From NCBI RefSeq assembly GCF_021441885.1, contig NZ_CP090438.1, forward strand, positions 1,240,001-1,304,000: a DNA stretch of 64,000 bases, given 5' to 3'. This document shows positions 60,398-64,000 of this stretch, piece by piece; the first letter of the stretch is position 1, and each line of letters opens with the position of its first letter. The position numbers were made by a program, and so were the translations under genes. The notes under the pieces were generated by a model that searched no databases, was not told the origin of the DNA, and saw only the letters and a list, made by a program, of their open reading frames with translations. Source of the DNA: Vibrio maritimus. Its GTDB lineage: Bacteria; Pseudomonadota; Gammaproteobacteria; Enterobacterales; Vibrionaceae.

Positions 60398-61003
60398 ATG
60401 TCCACCCGCTGCCCATGGCTAGACGAAACAAAACCAGACTACGTCGAATACCACGACAAAGAATGGGGTGTCCCCGTCCTTGACGACAAAACTCTGTTTG
60501 AGTTCCTGGTCCTAGAATCCGCTCAAGCCGGTCTTAGCTGGTACACCATTCTCAAAAGAAGAGAAGGATACCGAAACGCGTTTGCAGACTTCGATGTTGA
60601 GAAAGTCGCCGCGTTTACCGAACAAGATGAAATTCGATTGCAGCAAGACACAGGCATTATTCGTAATAAACTCAAAATAAGCTCTACCATTACCAATGCC
60701 CAGCACTTTATAGAGATTCAAAAAGAGTTTGGCAGTTTTCGCAGCTATCTTTGGTCTTTTACTAACAACAAGGTATTAGTGAGCAGTCACGAGACGCTGG
60801 AAGACTACCCTGCGACTTCGCAGGTTTCCGACGCATTAAGTAAGGATCTAAAAAAACGCGGTTTTAAGTTTGTAGGCTCAACCATAGTCTATGCGTATTT
60901 ACAGGCAGCTGGTCTTATCAACGACCACAGCCTAAACTGCTATCGACGCCAAGAAGTCATCGATAGCTACCAAGCATTAGGCCTGGAATACGAGTTAGTT
61001 TGA
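60398..61003 (+). CDS. tag: DNA-3-methyladenine glycosylase I
   Basis: 201 residues. Zinc-snap ligands Cys5, His19, His177 and Cys181 are in place (RCPW, EYHDKEWG, DHSLNC). The catalytic Glu40 is in LESAQAGLSW. It removes 3-methyladenine from alkylated DNA by base excision. Ribosome site AAGGAG. It overlaps the convergent FAH-family gene by nine bases. A Tag-like paralogue without these residues lies 0.9 kb downstream. Confidence 0.96.
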   Translation: MSTRCPWLDETKPDYVEYHDKEWGVPVLDDKTLFEFLVLESAQAGLSWYTILKRREGYRNAFADFDVEKVAAFTEQDEIRLQQDTGIIRNKLKISSTITNAQHFIEIQKEFGSFRSYLWSFTNNKVLVSSHETLEDYPATSQVSDALSKDLKKRGFKFVGSTIVYAYLQAAGLINDHSLNCYRRQEVIDSYQALGLEYELV

Positions 61004-61798
61004 ACTTTGGATGGTGTTGGTGACTTCACCAATACCTTCTATTGCTACGCTCACCACATCCCCAGCTTTAAGAGAGCGAGTTCTGCCAGGCGTGCCAGCG
61101 AAAATCAAGTCACCAGGATGTAGGGTGATATAGGTGCTAATGTAAGAGACAATAGCAGGAACATCATGAATCATGTTGGCGACACTCTCTTGCTGCATAA
61201 CATTGCCGTTAAGTGTTGTTGTGATGACTTGGTCTTTAATGGCGATGTCACTCACGATAAAGTTAGAAACCGGCCCAAATCCTCGAGCTCCTTTCGCTCG
61301 CCACCATTGCAGATCTTGCCCTTGCCAGCTGCGCTCTGTGAGATCGTTACCCGCGAGATAGCCGAACACACATTCCAGTGCTGAAGATTTACTGACCTCT
61401 TGGCACTCCTTGCCAATCACAATGACGAGTTCACCTTCGAAGTGCACATTGCTGGCTCCCTTAGGGAAGGAAAGATCGCCACTTACTCGTACTGAGTCAA
61501 CGGATTTAAAGAATATCTCTGGCTTAGCTGCACCAGAGTTTCCAGCATGGCTTCTAAAGTTGAGCCCAACAGCGTACACGCTGCCACTGGTTAGCGGGGC
61601 GATGAGCGTTGCTTCGGAGGCTTTGATGGTCTCTAGCGTTTTGGGGTTATCGAAAGGAGCATCAGACAAGATGTCGTAGAGCTTTTGGTTTTCTTCGGCG
61701 ACTTTGATCCAATGCTGGCTGCCTTCATAGTCAATCCGACCAAATTGTGCGGCTAGAACATTTAGCGGCAGTAGAACAAAAATTAAAAGCGCTATCAT
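60995..61798 (-). CDS. Fumarylacetoacetate hydrolase family protein with N-terminal signal-like segment
   Basis: 267 residues. The FAH fold is clear: AVGLNFRSHA, the Glu metal-ligand strand HFEGELVIVIGK, GYLAGNDLTERSWQ, KGARGFGPVSNF and GDLIFAGTPGRT. Before the usual start (QFGRIDYEGSQ) lies a hydrophobic stretch ALLIFVLLPLNVLAA that looks like a signal peptide with an alanine cleavage site, although it lacks a Lys/Arg at its beginning. The ATG has AAGGA nine bases upstream and no later in-frame ATG is near, so the segment is real. FAH enzymes are cytoplasmic isomerases, decarboxylases or hydrolases; export would be unusual. Confidence 0.85.
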   Translation of the reverse strand: MIALLIFVLLPLNVLAAQFGRIDYEGSQHWIKVAEENQKLYDILSDAPFDNPKTLETIKASEATLIAPLTSGSVYAVGLNFRSHAGNSGAAKPEIFFKSVDSVRVSGDLSFPKGASNVHFEGELVIVIGKECQEVSKSSALECVFGYLAGNDLTERSWQGQDLQWWRAKGARGFGPVSNFIVSDIAIKDQVITTTLNGNVMQQESVANMIHDVPAIVSYISTYITLHPGDLIFAGTPGRTRSLKAGDVVSVAIEGIGEVTNTIQSSN

Positions 61799-61910
61799 AA
61801 AGGCTATCCTTAGCTAGATTCCAAGTATCAGTAACGAGTATAGTTACGAAATGCATCTTTTTTGGTTCAATTTAGTCGTTTGCTATTTTGGCAGTAGGTA
61901 ATGGAAATAT

Positions 61911-62591
61911 ATGGAAAAGTTTGATTCGATTTATGCAAGAGCTGCAGAGCGTAAAGGGGGAAAGCAAGGGCTTGAGTCTATTGTTTCTAAGCCCCTAACT
62001 CGCGACGAAGTTGCCGCTATTCCCGAGGACCGTTGGTTGTCGGCGTTTTCTATGAAGGTATTCCAAAGCGGTATCTCTTGGAAAGTCGTGCGCAACAAAT
62101 GGCCGAACTTTGAGGAGCACTTTTTCCAGTTTCGTATCGACCCATTGTTGATGCTTTCAGAAGAACAATGGGAGCAGAAAGCGCAAGATCCAAAGATTAT
62201 TCGCCATATGACCAAGGTGATGTCGATTCCAGCCAATGCTGCGATGATCCAACGTGCGCGATTTGAGCATGACTCTTTTGCTCAAATGGTGGCAGATTGG
62301 CCGAAGGAGTCGATAACGGATTTGTGGGCGCATCTTAAAAAACATGGAGCGCGCTTGGGTGGAAATACAGGGCCTTACGCCTTACGACAACTTGGCGTTG
62401 ACACCTTTATCTTATCGAATGATGTAGAAGGGTATTTGCGTAATACCAACATCATTGATTCTGGTAGAGGCACAAAGCGTGCGATGACAGCTGCAAACAA
62501 AGCGTTTATGGAGTGGCATCAAGAATCAGGTCGCTCGCTGTCTGAAATAAGTCAAATTATTGCTTATGGGTTTGGCGATAATCGCGTCTAG
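61911..62591 (+). CDS. Tag-like (DNA-3-methyladenine glycosylase I family) protein
   Basis: 226 residues. The HhH-GPD-type core is recognisable from FQSGISWKVVRNKWPNF (Tag: AQAGLSWYTILKRR) and GGNTGPYALRQLGVDTFIL. But the position of the catalytic Glu is Lys49 (SMKVFQSGISW), and the zinc ligands at both ends are absent. So it is a paralogue that may have another substrate or be inactive as a glycosylase. It stands alone between the FAH gene and a strong terminator. Confidence 0.82.
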   Translation: MEKFDSIYARAAERKGGKQGLESIVSKPLTRDEVAAIPEDRWLSAFSMKVFQSGISWKVVRNKWPNFEEHFFQFRIDPLLMLSEEQWEQKAQDPKIIRHMTKVMSIPANAAMIQRARFEHDSFAQMVADWPKESITDLWAHLKKHGARLGGNTGPYALRQLGVDTFILSNDVEGYLRNTNIIDSGRGTKRAMTAANKAFMEWHQESGRSLSEISQIIAYGFGDNRV

Positions 62592-62605
62592 TGGTTCTGA
62601 ATCCT

Positions 62606-62636
62606 AAAAAAGGGCAAACAGTGTTTGCCCTTTTTT
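62606..62636. terminator. Bidirectional terminator between Tag-like and ACT-domain genes
   Basis: Perfect 14-bp stem AAAAAAGGGCAAAC / GTTTGCCCTTTTTT with a 3-base loop. Confidence 0.92.
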
Positions 62637-62660
62637 CGTCTCTTGTTGCTTAATTCCCTG

Positions 62661-63176
62661 TCACGACTCAAGAATCACACGAGTATCCTCACTCAGCGCT
62701 TCAAGTTCGCTTGCTACATCTTCAATTTGCATGGCTGACGGGATTTTCAGGGCCATGTTGGCAGTAAACAGACTTGAGCCAATACCACCGCCACCAGCGA
62801 TAAACACACGGTGGCAATCCATATCTAAAATACGGATATCTTGACCATCTAAGAACTGGGTAATTTCATTGACGATACCTGCTCTGTCATTGGCGTCGAG
62901 TCGGAGCTGGAAAACCGTTTCTTGGTCATGTCGATGCGGGTCAGTATCTGAAATCTGAACGAGCAAACCTTGTTGGTTGTTGAAGGCATTTTTGACAGCT
63001 TGCTCATTTTCGCTTGGAAGTTCTACTTTGATGACGGCTGCGACATTGTCTTCAATGAAGTTCACTTTACTCACCAGCCATTTCCCGCCATTTTCGTGGG
63101 TAACGGATGCAAGGTTTTTGATGGTGGCTGGGGTAGCTTGGCCAACAAAGTTGACGATAAAGGTACTACTGCTCAT
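62661..63176 (-). CDS. Tandem ACT-domain protein, GcvR-like
   Basis: 171 residues made of two ACT domains: FIVNFVGQATPATIKNLASV in the first and FQLRLDANDRAGIVNEITQF in the second. GcvR in E. coli antagonises GcvA at the glycine cleavage operon; this is a divergent GcvR-family member, so the ligand (probably an amino acid) and partner are unknown. A short N-terminal-domain loop GGGGIGSSLF is unusually glycine-rich. Single-gene unit. Confidence 0.8.
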   Translation of the reverse strand: MSSSTFIVNFVGQATPATIKNLASVTHENGGKWLVSKVNFIEDNVAAVIKVELPSENEQAVKNAFNNQQGLLVQISDTDPHRHDQETVFQLRLDANDRAGIVNEITQFLDGQDIRILDMDCHRVFIAGGGGIGSSLFTANMALKIPSAMQIEDVASELEALSEDTRVILES

Positions 63177-63413
63177 ACGTTTCCCTCCACAGGTATAAAA
63201 CCGATAACTAATTGATTAGTTAATTCCAGTTTAGATCTAAAACGGCGGTCTCGCATGACCGACCTCAAGGTTCACACCGAAAACAGCCATGAGTTTATTG
63301 AAGTGTAATTGGCCGCACAAAATTCAAGGTTTTTGCTTTGCTGACAACAAGTTATTGAGCCGATCTTGTATTGCGTGTTTTCAATTGACAGATCTCTGAC
63401 ATTTATTAGCTAG

Positions 63414-63423
63414 ACCGACCGGT
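63414..63423. promoter_or_regulatory. Candidate TetR-type operator before the second aldehyde dehydrogenase
   Basis: ACCGACCGGT: arms ACCG / CGGT around AC, within AGACCGACCGGTTT, 43 bases before the start codon. Short inverted repeats of this type are typical of TetR-family sites. TTGACA at 63385-63390 may be the -35. Confidence 0.4.
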
Positions 63424-63465
63424 TTGTTTTGTTTAATGTGTAATCACTTTCTGAGGAGGATTGAC

Positions 63466-64000
63466 ATGCAAACCATATCGAATGAACAACTTGTCGCGAT
63501 TCACAAAAGACTGAAAACGCACTATCAATGTACGCCAATGCCAAGCTTTGAGCTGCGCGTATCAAAACTCAAAGCGCTGAAAAGTGCTCTGCAGCAATTC
63601 AGTCAAGACCTGTGTCTGGCTCTCGACAAAGATTATGGAAGACGCAGTCATCAGGACACCTTGATTGCTGATGTACTGCCATGTATCGGCAATATTGATC
63701 ACACTCTGTCTCAACTGGACAGCTGGATGGCACCTTGTAAACGCAATCCGGGGCCGTTGCTCTCAAGTTCGACCGTTGAAGTGGTTTATCAGTCTAAAGG
63801 TGTCGTGGGTATTGTGACGCCATGGAATTTTCCTGTGATGCTATCAATTGGTCCGCTTATCTCAGCTATCGCTGCGGGTAACCTAGCAATGATCAAGCTT
63901 AGCGAGTTTACGCCACACACCAACCAAACCATTAAAAAGATGCTGGCGAGCTGCTTTAGTGAAAATGAAGTAGTTGTCATCGAGGGGGAGGCTGATATCG
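63466..64000 (+). CDS. Coniferyl-aldehyde-dehydrogenase-type ALDH, N-terminal part (truncated by window edge)
   Basis: 178 residues are visible before the right edge. GAGGAGG precedes the ATG. The sequence aligns over its whole visible length with the ALDH at 1618 (FGGRSHTES versus YGRRSHQDT; QPKGVVGIICPWNFPLYLS versus QSKGVVGIVTPWNFPVMLS), so both belong to the CalB subgroup. The catalytic Glu and Cys are beyond the edge. Its own operator-like palindrome suggests regulation separate from that of the first copy. Confidence 0.9.
   Translation, partial: MQTISNEQLVAIHKRLKTHYQCTPMPSFELRVSKLKALKSALQQFSQDLCLALDKDYGRRSHQDTLIADVLPCIGNIDHTLSQLDSWMAPCKRNPGPLLSSSTVEVVYQSKGVVGIVTPWNFPVMLSIGPLISAIAAGNLAMIKLSEFTPHTNQTIKKMLASCFSENEVVVIEGEADI

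Noticed and set aside
1..64000. tRNA or rRNA genes and prophage or insertion-sequence genes
   Set aside because: I saw no cloverleaf, rRNA signature, transposase or integrase; small tRNAs could still be missed by eye.

Overview
The window reads as a chromosomal stretch of a Vibrionaceae bacterium, most likely a Vibrio. The pointers are a vibriolysin-type M4 protease of 609 residues, an AspS-type secretin pilotin, a trp operon with a recognisable leader peptide, a sap-psp gene neighbourhood and a torYZ pair. Base composition looks moderate (mid-40s % GC by eye) and the coding density is high. I see no rRNA, tRNA, integrase, transposase or CRISPR array. Both edges cut genes: a small exported protein at the left and an aldehyde dehydrogenase at the right.

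Layout. 1-6.4 kb: an AraC regulator divergent from an aldehyde dehydrogenase, acyl-CoA ligase and GMC alcohol dehydrogenase, which together could take alcohols through aldehydes and acids to acyl-CoA. 6.5-9.2 kb: an RRM protein, an exported AGE-like barrel enzyme, a SemiSWEET sugar transporter and MITE-like repeats. 9.2-13.2 kb: an alpha-glucoside PTS, a GH4 phospho-glucosidase and a divergent GntR/UTRA regulator. 13.5-15 kb: a GT39-type membrane glycosyltransferase, followed by an array of 180-bp repeats. 15.7-19 kb: metR/metE with MetJ boxes. 19.2-22.7 kb: torZ/torY with an FNR-like box. 23-25 kb: aspS, yciI, yciA, yciB. 25.2-28.4 kb: a secreted metalloprotease and a dicarboxylate/amino-acid symporter. 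28.7-35.8 kb: trpLEGDCFBA with its TrpR operator and attenuator. 35.9-38.6 kb: rnm, yciO, rluB. 38.7-44.8 kb: an accessory amide-hydrolase group (exported M20 enzyme, TRIC-type channel, Ntn acylase, AbgB-like enzyme, LysR regulator). 44.8-52.7 kb: sapABCDF beside pspF/pspABC. 52.8-59.8 kb: an SGNH hydrolase, a ChbG-like deacetylase and an RND pump with two lipoprotein adaptors. 59.8-60.4 kb: a second array of the same repeat family. 60.4-64 kb: Tag, an exported FAH-family protein, a Tag-like paralogue, an ACT-domain protein and the truncated aldehyde dehydrogenase.

Most of the window is conserved core genome. The regulatory DNA can be read in unusual detail: the trp promoter/operator/attenuator, tandem MetJ boxes, a sigma-54 psp promoter with a likely PspF site, and an FNR box at torY. 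The parts least explained by known families are the two 180/181-bp repeat arrays, the amide-hydrolase group, the exported FAH protein and a Tag-like protein lacking the catalytic Glu and zinc ligands. I did not find a convincing wholly new multi-gene system; the amide-hydrolase group and the repeat family are the best candidates.
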